Shown one piece after another: positions 33,551-45,222 of a DNA stretch of 64,000 nucleotides. Both the position numbers and the translations under genes were made by a program. The notes under the pieces are model-generated. The model was not told the DNA's origin. It was given only the letters and a program-made list of their open reading frames with translations, and did no database searches. The DNA lies in contig NC_060028.1 of NCBI RefSeq assembly GCF_021134715.1, positions 5,912,501-5,976,500 of the forward strand, in the 5' to 3' direction. Each line of letters begins with the position of its first letter. Position 1 is the first letter of the stretch. Origin of the DNA: Daphnia pulex (taxonomy: Eukaryota; Arthropoda; Branchiopoda; Diplostraca; Daphniidae).

Positions 33551-33933
33551 ATTCTTTCACATTGGTGATTATATTATGATAATAAAATTTCAGTTAAATA
33601 GAATTGAATGGAACAAATCATTAAAGTATCATTACTAGAAACATTTTTAAAATCCGCGCTTCTAGCACAAACAAGAAAGATGGCCATTAAATTTTAAAAA
33701 CTAGTGTCGTTGCTGAAATGGCTGTTGGCCTATAAACCATGGACTAGGCCAACTCTATATTAAGGACTCAGTCCAATCTCACCGTGTTAAAACCTGTCGG
33801 GTAGGCTTTTTTACAGTAAAATAATGAAAAATATAAACAATAAGAGTTTTTAAAGGCGAGTTCAGCTACGTTGAAATTTTTAATTAAAATAAGGAAAAAT
33901 AAATATTAGGTTTGATTTTTCGTAGAAGGGAAA

Positions 33934-34136
33934 GAAAGTCAACTTGACTCATGTGCCATCTATCCACCAAACCCCCTAAGTTCTTACTAATGCTCTGTTT
34001 ACAAGTGCATGCAAGGCAGCACGTGTTTGTTTGTTGCCGATATTAACAGCTGATTATGAAATCTTCTTACTTGCAGACACCAATTTACAAGAACTTAGGC
34101 TGTTTGGTGGGTAGATGGCATATGAGTTAGACTTTC
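33934..34136. repeat. 203-bp inverted-repeat element (MITE-like)
   Basis: About 50-bp imperfect terminal inverted repeats (GAAAGTC...ACTCATGTGCCATC and its complement at the right end) enclose about 100 bp. It is present in both duplication copies (copy 2: 55,904-56,106), so it predates the duplication. Confidence 0.7.
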
Positions 34137-34660
34137 TCCCCCTTCTCCAGCCTTTTCCTGCAAGTAAAAACTAAATATTTTTAAAATGTTTGATACCAGC
34201 CGTTCGCAATTCAAAGAGATCGTTTTGGGGGTTTTTGATTATGCGGTAAACATCGCTAGGGGTTCTAAAAATTAACAAACAGATGAGTTTTGTTCTAAAT
34301 TTTTCGCTAAGTCAATTGGTAAAACCGCAATCGCTTAGCTATTGTAGTTTGGGAGATATTTAGAAAAAATTTTGAGGGGGTAGCCAAAATTTAGACTTTT
34401 TTTTGTTTTTGTTTTTCTGCAGCAGTTTTCTCGTCAACTACTGTACCTAAAAATAATCTAATTGGACTTTTAAAATGATGGGATAGCCCATCTCTTCAAA
34501 TCATTTTCATTTTTTGTTCCCACCCAGCTTAGAAGCCCAGCTTAGTGATATTAACGATTGAAATGTTGGAAAAAAATTCCCCGAAATTTCTTCGTTTTTT
34601 GGCCATGCCGGTCTTATTATGTGGCTGCATTCATCCTGTAAGCCACCTAGCGATGGAGAT

Positions 34661-34966
34661 ACCAAATTTGTACCAGCAGTTATAGATGTGAGTATGAAGA
34701 ACCAAAGAATGAAACTTGTTCCGCAACCTGTTCAAGAGTTATGAATTTTTTTATTTCGTTATTATTCCCAATATTTGGAGCACGCGCTCCCTTTCCAAGC
34801 GAAGGGAGAGAGGAAGAGAGGGAGGGAGTTGCGCGCGCACCAAAGAAATAGGGAAAACAACTAAAATGAAAAAATTCGCAACTCTTGAACAGATCGTAGA
34901 ACAAGTTTCATTCTTTGACTATGTGTTCTTCATATTCACATCTATAACTGGTACAAATTTGGTGCC
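34661..34966. repeat. Large imperfect hairpin, ~100-bp arms
   Basis: The left arm (34,661-34,756) and right arm (34,862-34,966) are complementary over words such as TTATAGATGTGA, ATGAAGAAC and AATGAAACTTGTTC. The loop is purine-rich GGGAGAGAGGAAGAGAG followed by GCGCGCGC. It is also present in copy 2 (about 56,633-56,942). It may be an old palindromic transposon. Confidence 0.65.
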
Positions 34967-34979
34967 GATCCGAAAGACC

Positions 34980-36055
34980 AGATTGGATCCGCTGACGATG
35001 AAATAAAAAATAATTTGAATGAAGATTACTGCGCAAAACTTTAATATGTTATGGAAGGCTTCCCGTTAGCATTTTAAAAAATCCATTGGTACATTGCTTC
35101 TTCATGACACGAAGAACACGCGATAAAAAAATGGAGCAAATCAATTTTTTTTTGCGACGAACAAATTCGAAACTCGGCGGAATGACCCAACTACTCAACT
35201 AGTAATGACATTGGCGAAACTCCGTAAGCCGCCATGCAAGAACATTACCATTTGGCGTCCACTTTTTTCGCTTTAATCCAACTGGCAACTACGGACGTAA
35301 GCCAAGTCTATAGTTCCTAAGTAAACTTAAGATTACAAACAAACTAGAAGTCTTAATTTTTTCTACTTACGTATATCTAAAAGTCAATAATATATGCTAG
35401 CCTTCTAGACTACGTGGTTCGTTTCCTATTTGAGTTCCAGTAGCCTAATCGTAAGTTAAATAGCCCAATTTCGACCGCAATTTTCAACTGCAGTTACCGA
35501 TAAATCACGGCTCGACGGAACGGGAAGCGGGGAAAATTTCCGTGTTTTGGAGTAAGAAATGGGAAATTTTTGCGTGTAGTTGTAAATCTAACCGCTAGAT
35601 GATGAAGCAAGGAACTTTTTTTTTCCCTTTCGGCGTGCCATAGTTATTAGCCCCCTATATCATGCAAGAAAAAAAAAGAAACGATTATTTCTTTTGCGAT
35701 ATCCCTGACAAAATTAAAAGTTAAAAAAAAAAACGTTTAAAAAATACAACCAATTTTAATACTTTCGGATAAGGGGTTCCCAACCACATTGACGTCGATA
35801 GATACGCGCTCTGCGCTTGCATCTATCTATGTTTTCAGTTGAAGAATTTTTTTTAAGTTAATATGTGCGACAGGTCCGGAAATGAAGGTGTGAAAACTCG
35901 AGTTATTAACCTATATTTTCTTTCCAGGTCATTTGTGACCATCAAAGTCGGAATGAAATTATTTCTGAAATATTTTCTAACTCTCCAATCTCCATTTTTG
36001 GGCCGTTACTCGTAAAAAAATTGACGCATATCTGAAAGCAAAAGCTAAATTTATT
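34980..36055. other. Non-coding stretch partly missing in copy 2
   Basis: Two segments here, about 35,030-35,480 and 35,770-36,055, have no counterpart in copy 2; the piece between (about 35,485-35,765) is shared. No gene recognised. Confidence 0.5.
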
Positions 36056-36058
36056 TAT

Positions 36059-37235
36059 TTATATTTGTTTAAATTGAAAGTATAAGACATGTAATAGTTT
36101 TAGGAAAAGTTTATCGTTTTTTAGGATTATGCTAGAGGCTAACAAATTGCAAAAATTTTCTGAATTATCCCAGATGATGGGAGCAGCGGAAGCTGCATAT
36201 GAATTACGGTTAACGGGTACCATCGGGTGATCGAATGGTAAGGCTGAAAGTGTCCGATCAAAGACAATTTGGTGACTAAAAAAACGGTAAAAGACGAGAA
36301 AATAATTAATAATAAACATGCAAAATCAAACTAAACATTATTCTTACTCGGTACAGTATATTAGTTCTTCTTAATTTAGATTATCCTCAAAACGATCTTC
36401 AATCGCCAAACATTTCCAGTTAGTTTCCAACGAAGTAGGCGTAAAATCAAATACATCTGACCATCGATTAACAATAATTGAGTTTAGTCCAGCGTTGGTA
36501 TGGTGACCTAAAAACATGTAAAATAAAATTACTTACGGCTAATCGGATACATCAAGTGATAAGTTTGTGTAACCATGTAATCCCAGATAATCGAGTGAAA
36601 TACACTGAAACTTCATCAAGGAAGACATTTCGATGCTCGGTTGAGTTGCGCAAAGCAGATAGCAGGTAACGTCAGTACAGTCTCTAGTTCTGAGCTGTCC
36701 GCAAGCCGCCACTATAACGCAATGACTGCAGTTTCGCAAGAAGATACTAAAATACAAAACAAAATATATCTCAGCAACCTTTAACTATCTTGATTGACAT
36801 GTGATTCAAACTACTGTGCTTGACTGCTACCTGCCTTTAACGGGTCCCAAAATGATTTTGCAATCTTTACAATCGTCGACAAAAATGCTGTCGAAGAAAC
36901 CTGTAACGAGGATAAGCGAACGCAAGCAATTTTCGATCTTAAACTTTTGTACTTGATAAACGATGTTCCGAAAAATGTACAGTTCGTTCAAATGGTTCAG
37001 TCGAAGTTGGTTTGTTTCAACTTCAGATTTGTTGTCCCTGCATTTGAATAACAAAGAACACATCAAAATAATGATGACAGCCAAAATGAAGGGCAGCAAT
37101 TAAACGAACTAACCAAGAATAAACTGGTGGATCAGTTGAAATACAACTGCTTTGATCCAAATGAGTTACATTGTTGGCATCATCATCTGGCTGACTACTA
37201 AGCCAGTTTCAAATTAATTTAAATACGTTACCCAT
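36059..37235 (-). pseudogene. RP2: XRP2 (RP2)-like gene, copy 1, stop at codon 9
   Basis: Five exons by GT-AG rules and comparison with copy 2: 37,114-37,235; 36,831-37,037; 36,574-36,746; 36,348-36,507; 36,059-36,275. The family is a TBCC-domain protein that acts as GTPase-activating protein for ARL3 in ciliary trafficking. The domain words are present: FFDSIFVDDCKDCKIILGPV, NCSHCVIVAACGQLRTRDC and YLLCATQPSIE. Codon 9 is TGA (37,209-37,211) where copy 2 has CGA (Arg), and no nearby downstream Met would save the N-terminus. The end also differs: one A fewer in a run near 36,122 gives a longer, different C-terminus. It is therefore likely inactive unless the stop is a sequencing error. Confidence 0.8.
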
Positions 37236-37541
37236 TTGCTACAACACAAAACCAAAGCAAATAGTATTAACAAACTGCGATCAAACGTAAACACCGACAA
37301 AGACTGTTGTTGTGTAAGCCAAGCCGTTGTTGGTTGCCTAGCTACTGAATCGACCTGCAAATCTCCCTTTTCTCAATGTCGTGCATTTATTTAATTCAGT
37401 TTATTTGGAATGTAAAATCTAATATTCATATAATTTCATTATATTCTATTCAATTAATCGTTAAAAACTAAACGATAACTCGATAAGCTGTTAGAAAAGA
37501 AAAATTTCCTACAATTAAAATAAAATAAATCATTTTGTTGT

Positions 37542-40500
37542 TCACAAAGCGGAAATTAAAATCAATGCAACTGAGAATAAGGAATAGAATAAGGCTGATG
37601 AAACTCGGGTGATTTGAGCACCATTTGGTTGGAATGGTTGCGCAGTTGTTGTCGATGACGGTTTTGTCGTCACCGTTGATGTTCTCGCAGCAGTGCTGGC
37701 AGTAATAGGTTTGGATGTTGTTGTTGAAGTAGTTGGAGTTGTAACATCCGCTGTTGTTGGAGTAGTGACTGTTGTTGTTGAGACAGTTGTTGTCGATGAC
37801 GGTTTTGTCGTCACCGTTGATGTTCTCGCAGCAGTACTGGCAGTTGTAGGTTTGGATGTTGTTGTTGAAGTAGTTGGAGTTGTAACAGCCGCTGTTGTTG
37901 GAGTAGTGACTGTTGTTGTTGAGACAGTTGTTGTCGATGACGGTTTTGTCGTCACCGTTGATGTTCTCGCAGCAGTGCTGGCAGTTGTAGGTTTGGATGT
38001 TGTTGTTGAAGTAGTTGGAGTTGTAACAGCCGCTGTTGTTGGAGTAGTGACTGTTGTTTTTGAGACAGTCGTAGTAACAGGGGGCTCTGACCCGATAAGG
38101 TAAACCATAGGTGCAGCATACGACTCTACATCCTAAATTCACAAATAAACAATAAAAATATCGTCAAGTTCATAAGAAAAAAATATGTATGTATATAAAT
38201 AGCGCGCGTGAGCCAACATACCGATGTACTCTTGGAATTTATGGTAAAATACATCGAAGGGGGCGCGGGTCCATCTCGTACCAGGTTGACGGTCACAGAA
38301 TGACGAACAAAAGGTTGCAAAGGATCTAAAGATCCCTCTACGATGGTGCTTGGACCTACTTCTACAGCTGTTTCCGGAATTTGTCCGTCATTATTGATAA
38401 TCTGATCTGGGTATAAGCTGTACACCAGTCGATAGGAAGCAACCGACGCTGTAAAGAGAGAAAAAAAAAGATTTTAAGTAGCTACATAAATTATTTTACG
38501 TTACTGAATGCTGGTGTTATAAAATATCGAAATTGATTTACTGTTTTTGCCGTAACTATCTTGAGGAGAAGTCCAAGAAAATGTTACTTTTTGGTTTTCC
38601 GAATCGTATTTGTCGATTCGGAAATCCATGATGCGAGCCGGTCGTTCCTGTAATAAATCATTATTCGTAGCTTAGCAAACGTTTATATTCAATATTAGTG
38701 TCGCACGATGATGCTGAATAACGTACTTTGTACAAAATCGCCAACCGCACGTCAAGGCTGGCAGCATAGGGAATCCAACGTTGAAAACTGGTGGTAGAAC
38801 CCACTTCGAGGTAGGACGAGTCTTCGTCTGTTCACGGAAATTGAGAATTATAAATTATCAGAATAATTCACACATTCATCAAATTGTATCGTACTCTGAT
38901 CGATGGGTATTGAACGACTGGAAGGATTATTGTTGAATTGGGCAAGTGGATCGGATCTTCGGTAACCGTCTAAGAGAACAGAAACGTGAAATATGCCACT
39001 CACTGTCGGTTTGTAGAAACCCGTGTAGGTGCCGTCTTTTTCCAGTAAGTCAGGGTCTGTTGAAAATAAAATTTTTCCTTTAGTCGAAGAATCTCACTAC
39101 TTATTTCTGCTTATTTGTTTAAGGCATATTGGAATACACGTACAAAGGCCGTCATCTCTCAAAGACACGGATTGCTGGATTGCGTTTGGCCAATGAACGG
39201 TAGCAACAGCAGACTTAAGTGCTCGAGCAAATGAATAGCCCTTTCGAATTGAAGCGAAGATCAAAAACGAAGGGTCTTCGTAAATGTCAGCCATGTTTAG
39301 GACACCTTTCGATTTAAATGGAATCAAAAATGTAAAAACCTGACGAAGTTTTGTGGAAAAATCAAATACCGTTTTTGCCAGATGTATAGACTTCGACATC
39401 GATTACTCGATTTTTGGTTTGGCCTCCGCCGCCAACGTAAACCGGAACGTTTTCACCCAGAATTTCAACAGCCTCGTAAAAGCCTGACAACGGTTCTCCA
39501 GTCGTATCGACCATGAACGTAGCAGTTGTCGAGCTTGATGTCTGTATTCAAAACAGGAATTTTTAATTTTTCTTTAAGCCAGAAGAAGCGATTTTCAGCA
39601 ATTTTTCTAACCGATGGTATGGTAAAGGTGTGAATTTTGTACTTTCTGTCCCAACTTGAGTATTTTTGGACGTGCTCTGCCGATGCCAAGCTATATGTTT
39701 TTCTATCCGTTCCGTTTACCAGGATTTGATAGTCACTGGATCTTCCAACGGGTACGAAAAAGTGCATCTCTATTGAGCTTGGAACAAAGTCTACGGTGTA
39801 AAATTTTCTGAAAGGCGTTGCAGAATTACTCGTAAACGGATCTCGAAGCAGCTAAATACACGGATAATTAGTGATTAACAAGATATCTAAACGAAGTACA
39901 GTATAAATCGTAATTATTACTTGAACTCTTCTGTTGAGAAATTTTGGATCTCGTACCAGCTCGACGGTCTTATTTAGCACGCTCGAAATGACAGTCTGGT
40001 AACTATTTAGGTTGGCGGGAAAATGAGTCCCTCCAGTCAGTAATGTGCTTCTCTCCATTACGTTTTTACTGCTGTCGTCGTTGTATTCGAACGTTATCAA
40101 ACGAGCGTTTCGAGAATTGAGTAAATGGACAGCCTCAGATTCAACCTTCATTTCATCCATGTTCGTGATGTCATTCAATTTGAACACGAGCGCGATTGAC
40201 CCGGACAAATGTGTGAAGTTTGTCAAAACTTCTCCAACGTCCAGCATAGCCTTCTCTATTAACAAACCTGACTCAGATGATCGAGTCAATCCGTTCACCT
40301 TATTGGCTAATAAAATCTCATTGTTATCGACCTGAATGTTCATTTTTGAATTTGAAAAAGTAAACAGTGAAGCAACAACCATGCAAAAATTAAATTATGT
40401 GTTCAAAGCAGTAATATTTCTAAAAAATAATTTACTTGAATGGGAGCTTGTATTTCGGTCAAATATCCTCCTAGACGACCATTTGAACTACTAACATTAG

Positions 40501-42206
40501 TTCCACCCATGGTTGCGATGCCTACAAAAGACCTGGGGCTGGTTGCAGCCAATTGCGGAATTAATTTATCTGCGATTTCCGTCCTGACATCATTGAAAAC
40601 CGTCTAAAAATAATAATGTGAATTAGACTTGAATACTAAGATTCACTTAGTCGTCCTTTAATTAAATACCGTACATCATCGGTTAAGGTGTGACTTGAGG
40701 TATCCATGACGATATAAACAGTCTGATATGCTGGGAGCAGATAACTGAACTCCGGTACCGTGTTGGTGGAGGCATCCGAAGGTTCAAGGTCAGTTAAATC
40801 TGGATGTTTCGAAATTATTGTTTTGGTACTACGATTGCGGCACCAGTAGTTTTGCATGTTGGGAGCTGCTCGGTCATGATTAGTTTCATCGGAAAATTTA
40901 GTCACCTATAGTAAAAGAACAATCAATTAAATGAAGATCAAACGAGAATAGTAGCGCAATTTTACTGTAGGTAAAAATGGCATGAACATCAAAGACGTCG
41001 TCGGTCCGGTTGTAGCTGTCATATCGGGAATGAATCTGCAATTGAGATCGGTCAGATCGCCTGTCATGTCGGGAGTATTGGGATACTCGCAGTAACGCGT
41101 GTGGTCTTCCCTAAAAAGTTGTTCAACAATTAATCACTGAATATATAATGTCAAAAGCAGTGCAATGCTAAATAGTAAAATATATATATATTCTTACGGA
41201 TATGCGTACGATCCCTCAATTTTGCTATTATTGGATCCAGTAAGTTGCCATTCGCCACGAGGATTTTTAAATGTGTAGGGAAATTTATCACCGTTCTCGA
41301 TAAACATTCCTGGAATTCCATTTTCTTTATGAACACCGTATCGGTAATGGGCGAATTCGTGGAGCATCACCTTAGCTATATTGTAATAATAAAATACAAA
41401 TAAAATTGTAGTCTTTTGCTATAAACAGTAGACTACAATAACTAGCTAGTTTGAAGTATGAATAATAAAATCCCCATTCCTTTCTTCATTCCTGCTCATC
41501 GCTTGCTTACCTGGATCACCATACTTTTTCACAGTTGCGCCGTTGCTGTTGAGGAAAAACTGGGGTGGCGCAATTATATATTCACCCGGTTGGCCACACA
41601 TTTTGGAATTGTAGGAGCGCGCTGCTTGGACCACAGTCTCGGGGTCAAAGGCAGTCATGGTGGTTTCAATTCGCATATCAGCGTTCAAGTAATTATACCT
41701 TGAAACCGATGAGAAACAATTGAAATTTAATTAACGAAAACTAGGTAGAGATAGCTTAACAGATTTATTTACGTCGATGTCGGTGCGCCAGTAAGAGTAC
41801 TGGTAATCCAAGCACGCGGTAGTAAAATGTTAACTTTTTTAAAATAGACTTTTGAATCAGTCGCATCAAAGAGCATTTTTGACGTATCCGTCATTGTTTT
41901 CTAATTAACGAGAAAGTATAAATCGTAATAAATGATTTTTTTTTTTGAAAAATGAATTAAAACGAAAGAATGAAGTTTGAATGAGACGAGATGAATGAAA
42001 TAGATGAAGCTTACTTTGAGAGCATCGAGGAAGGGAACTCGTTGTTCGGCGTCGAGTTGTAGAGCGTCCTCGGAGATGGCAACCGTAAATTCATAGCCAT
42101 TACCGTTCAAGCTGACGGAATGTATAGTTCCGATCAGGACACCTCCCCAGAATACCGTAACCCAGCACAACATTACAGTTGTCCTAATCGACATGATGTT
42201 TCGCAT
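37542..42206 (-). CDS. CLCA: CLCA-like metalloprotease/VWA protein, copy 1, open in all exons
   Basis: Sixteen exons (right to left): 42,015-42,206; 41,773-41,900; 41,511-41,698; 41,198-41,375; 40,966-41,110; 40,675-40,905; 40,436-40,603; 39,921-40,331; 39,612-39,851; 39,370-39,541; 39,144-39,305; 38,895-39,056; 38,727-38,827; 38,542-38,647; 38,222-38,448; 37,542-38,132. Phases agree and give about 1,133 residues (vertebrate CLCAs are about 900-1,000). Layout: signal peptide (VMLCWVTVFWGGVLIG); CLCA N-terminal metalloprotease domain with HEFAHYRYGVHKE, the HExxH zinc site of self-cleaving CLCAs; VWA domain starting YIVMDTSSH; beta-sandwich domain with GTYTGFY; fibronectin-type III-like domain; then a Thr-rich stalk and a hydrophobic C-terminus (FYSLFSVALILISAL) suggesting GPI or membrane anchoring. 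The MIDAS motif DxSxS reads DTSSH. It should be a cell-surface or secreted regulator of calcium-activated chloride conductance. Start chosen at MRNIMSIR because both copies share it. Confidence 0.9.
37645..38067 (-). repeat. Three 141-bp repeats in the CLCA stalk
   Basis: Units begin near 37,645, 37,786 and 37,927 and each encodes 47 residues rich in Thr, Val and Ser (TTTVTTPTTAAVTTPTTS type), a likely O-glycosylation substrate. Copy 2 has one unit only. Confidence 0.9.
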
Positions 42207-42239
42207 ACGAAACAAATTATATTCGACGATACCCAAAAC

Positions 42240-42690
42240 GATCTTTTCTATTCCGTCATCGAGAACAAACTAAATTAGTGTCGGTTGACTGTGTCCTATT
42301 TACGCGTCACCACCCAAAATCCCATTTTGACACCTGCAACAGTAGCAAGATAAGAAAGGAGAAAGGTATTTTCAACCGACGTACAACCGACAGACGGCAG
42401 GCTTTTGATTAACCGAGCATGTTACAGTATTCGAAATTGCTTGAAATAGAGGGTGTGGCGAAAGACCATGGCAGAAGAAAACGGAACTATATCGAATCAG
42501 ACTTATTGCAGAGAATCCTATAATTACGAGATTAAGGCCACAAGATATTATCAAAATTATCTTATTTGTGTTCTTGTTGACTCGCCTTTCTGTCGGATGA
42601 CGCACTCGCACTGTAAGCCTGGCTTGTGTAATAGTGAGTCGAGTTTGTGAAGTGTTATCACTCCATCGCTATAAATCGTTTCATCTATGA
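42240..42690. promoter_or_regulatory. Upstream region of CLCA copy 1
   Basis: The region right of the CLCA start is conserved in copy 2 (63,195-63,685). No TATA or initiator element can be placed with confidence. It must hold the CLCA promoter if transcription starts close by. Confidence 0.3.
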
Positions 42691-42884
42691 TCCTTACCCT
42701 TACGGAAAAATCTCATCAAACTATATGAGAAATCATATGTTTATTAATGACATCAATGATTTTTTAATAATTTTTGATGATCTCATATATTTCTCATTAA
42801 ATTGATGAGAATTTTCACCCTCATCTTTATCATTAAAAGTGTTTAAAATATTTTTGTCTCATTTTATATGAGATACAACCCAAT

Positions 42885-43760
42885 CCGTAGTTAGAAATCA
42901 GAAAGAAATCATACAAATTTCATGATTTTACCACAGACTTTTCGCATGAGAAATATGCAAGAAACTGGTAATTAATAAGCATAAATATCATTATATTTTC
43001 TTAAAATAAATCAGTAATATATCATGTATTCTCAATTTTTAATCATTAATTTCTATTGGTATTTTGTAATGAGATACTTGTATAAAATCATGTGGAAATC
43101 AATAAAATGTCATGATTTTACCGCAGTTTTTTCGCATAAAAAATATGCAAAAAATCAGTGATTATTAAGCAGGAATATCATGATATTTTCTTATAATCAA
43201 TAAGTAATTTGTCGTAAATTCTGAGTTATTAATCATTAATTTCCATTGATGTTTTGTTAAGAGATTCTTGTATAAATTCATGTGAAAATCAATAAAATCT
43301 CATGATTTTTCCGCAGTTTTTTCGCATGAAAAATCTGCAAAAAAAACAGTGATTATTAAGCGGGAATATCATGATAAATTCTTATAATAAATCAATATTT
43401 TATCATTTATTCTGAGTTATCAATCATTAATTTCTATTGATGTTTCGTATTTGTATAAAATCATGTGAAAATCAATTTTACCTATGACATTATAAGATTT
43501 TTTTGTTTTCTTTTATACAGTTTTTTGGCTTAAAAATCATTAAATTTTTTATGAAATGTCTATCAGAAATCAGGTAGATTTAGGTGTGAGATCATGATAT
43601 TTAATTATAATTATTTTGTATATTATCATTTATTAAGAGCTTTTTATCAATAATTTCTCTAATGCTTTATAGTGAGATTTTTCATTAAAATCATGTGAAA
43701 ATCAGTTCCCACTAAGGAATCAAAAGATTTTTTGGAATTATTTTTACCCAATTTTGGGCT
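42885..43760. repeat. Tandem ~190-bp repeats inside the TA-flanked element
   Basis: The landmark CATGATTTT(A/T)CC(A/G)CAG recurs at about 42,921, 43,112 and 43,299, with more diverged units near 43,489 and 43,715. Each unit also has ATCATTAATTTCTATTG and AAAATCATGTGAAAATCA. Divergence grows toward the right. Confidence 0.8.
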
Positions 43761-44480
43761 TTAAAATCTTCAAATTCATAACACAAAGTCAGTAATAATC
43801 AGCTACAATTCAAGAGATAGGCTACAGATGTGAAATTATAAGTATATAATCGTAAATATTTTCTTATGTTTTGTAATGATGTTTATACATACAATCAAGG
43901 GAAAATTATTTCTACAGATGACATCAAAATATTTTCTTGTATTGTTTTAATACATGGTTTAAGATTTAAAAATCTGTCAATTTCTCGCACAAATATCAGT
44001 TAAAATCAGCAATAAGTATAGGCCTACCTGGGATGAAATATTCTGACCTTAAATTCTTTTTGAACTTTAACATTTTTAATTTTATACCATTCGTAAATAT
44101 ATGGTAGCTATCTAATTCTCAACAAAATTACATGATGTTTTTAGGATCATAAAATGGCTGGGATAACTATTTTTTTTAACTCGCTAATTAAATTTGAGTG
44201 AAAGTTCTATTTGACTCTGGTGTGTTTTTTTGTGTGTGAATAATTCTAAGGCCCTAAATCCGGCTTTTATCTAACTAAACTAACCAATATATTATATGGT
44301 ATATGTCAAAACGCATCATAGATATTTTTACTAAGTTTTTTAACGCACTAAGTAAATTTGAGCAAAATTTCTATTTGACTCTGATATGTGTTGTTTGTGT
44401 GAATTATTCTAAGTCCCATAATCCTGTTGTTATCTAACTAAACTAATCAATTTATCAAGCTGCATCTTAAAAAGCTTCAA

Positions 44481-44548
44481 TTGGTGGTTTAGTGGTTAGC
44501 AGATTGGCGAGCCATCCTGGAAGTCGAGGTTTAAATCCTGGTCGGGCA
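44481..44548 (+). repeat. tRNA-like sequence inside the TA-flanked element
   Basis: GGTTTAGTGGTTAGCAG resembles an A box and GAGGTTTAAATCCTGG a B box at tRNA-like spacing. Acceptor halves do not pair, so this is probably a tRNA-derived fragment. Confidence 0.4.
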
Positions 44549-45222
44549 TTTCTTTTTTCAATTTATATAATTAAAATCTCATTTAAAAGCGCTCAAATTC
44601 TCATTCAAATTTTAGTGAGAGAATCATTAACATTTTAGTGGTGAAAAGAGAAATTAAGCGAGATTACGGTGAAACCTCAGTGAAATATCATTATATTTAC
44701 GCGACTAATCATTTACATTTAGATGAGAAATAACATAATTCTCACTTTGTTCACATGAAATAAATGATAAACGGCTGATTTTAAACTTGAAAATGTCCCA
44801 AATTCTCATCAAATATCACAAATCACATGACATTTTGCTGTTAATTTCACCAAAATATCAAGAAAAAATGAATGAGAATCAAGGTTATTCTCATGTATTT
44901 CTTTATGATTTTTAATGAGATTTTTCCGTAAGGGTATTTATTTATTTAGCTGTCTGGCAGACCGTGACAAAGTAAACAGTTTTTCCCACTTCCAATGTTC
45001 AATGACTACCGTGGTTTTTTGTTTAAACAAAAGTAGTTAAATGACATTTGTCAAACTGCAATCGCACAGTCGCGACTCAGGAGTTTGAAGGCCTGGTATC
45101 CTTGACGCCGAATATACTATCTCTTCCAAACACTTTGTTGCCGAATTTTAGATGCTAAAGTTGATTCCTTCACTTCCAACGGTCAGAATTTTTGTCGACC
45201 ACCTGCTGATGATAAGTCGGCT

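Larger units (their letters stand above)
42697..44934. mobile_element. 2,238-bp TA-flanked element with 20-bp perfect inverted termini
   Basis: The terminal inverted repeats CCCTTACGGAAAAATCTCAT (42,697-42,716 and complement at 44,915-44,934) are perfect. TA is duplicated on both sides (42,695-42,696 and 44,935-44,936), and copy 2 keeps the uninserted site GATCCTTATTTA at about 63,678. There is no transposase frame, so it is non-autonomous. The interior is dominated by ~190-bp tandem repeats and by a tRNA-like segment. TA target choice suggests the Tc1/mariner group or a similar superfamily, but the termini are not ones I recognise. Confidence 0.85.
23827..45222 (+). repeat. Segmental duplication, copy 1
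   Basis: From ATTCATAGTTCGTT at 23,827 the sequence matches copy 2 from 48,492 in the same orientation and order, with only a few percent differences by eye. Similarity is still present at 45,222, which corresponds to the window end (64,000), so the true length is unknown. Copy 1 alone contains a LINE (24,706-27,681) and a TA-flanked element (42,697-44,934). Segments near 29,701-29,838, 32,890-33,340, 35,030-35,480 and 35,770-36,055 are absent or replaced in copy 2. Confidence 0.95.

Noticed and set aside
37693..38103. A 136-residue plus-strand frame of Val/Asp/Gly repeats
   Set aside because: It is the antisense of the Thr-rich CLCA stalk; the composition follows from reading the 141-bp repeat on the wrong strand.
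37468..38142. A 224-residue minus frame rich in Asn, Tyr and Cys
   Set aside because: It is an alternative frame over the same stalk repeats. The correct frame follows from exon phase (DVESYAAP after the exon 15 join) and ends in a hydrophobic anchor in both copies.
40636..40674. Extension of CLCA exon 6 into YLIKGRLSES
   Set aside because: Exon 7 needs phase 0, which fits a donor at 40,673-40,674 (GTACGG) and not the read-through.
44481..44548. A functional tRNA gene
   Set aside because: The acceptor stem halves do not pair and the D- and T-arms are only partly complementary.
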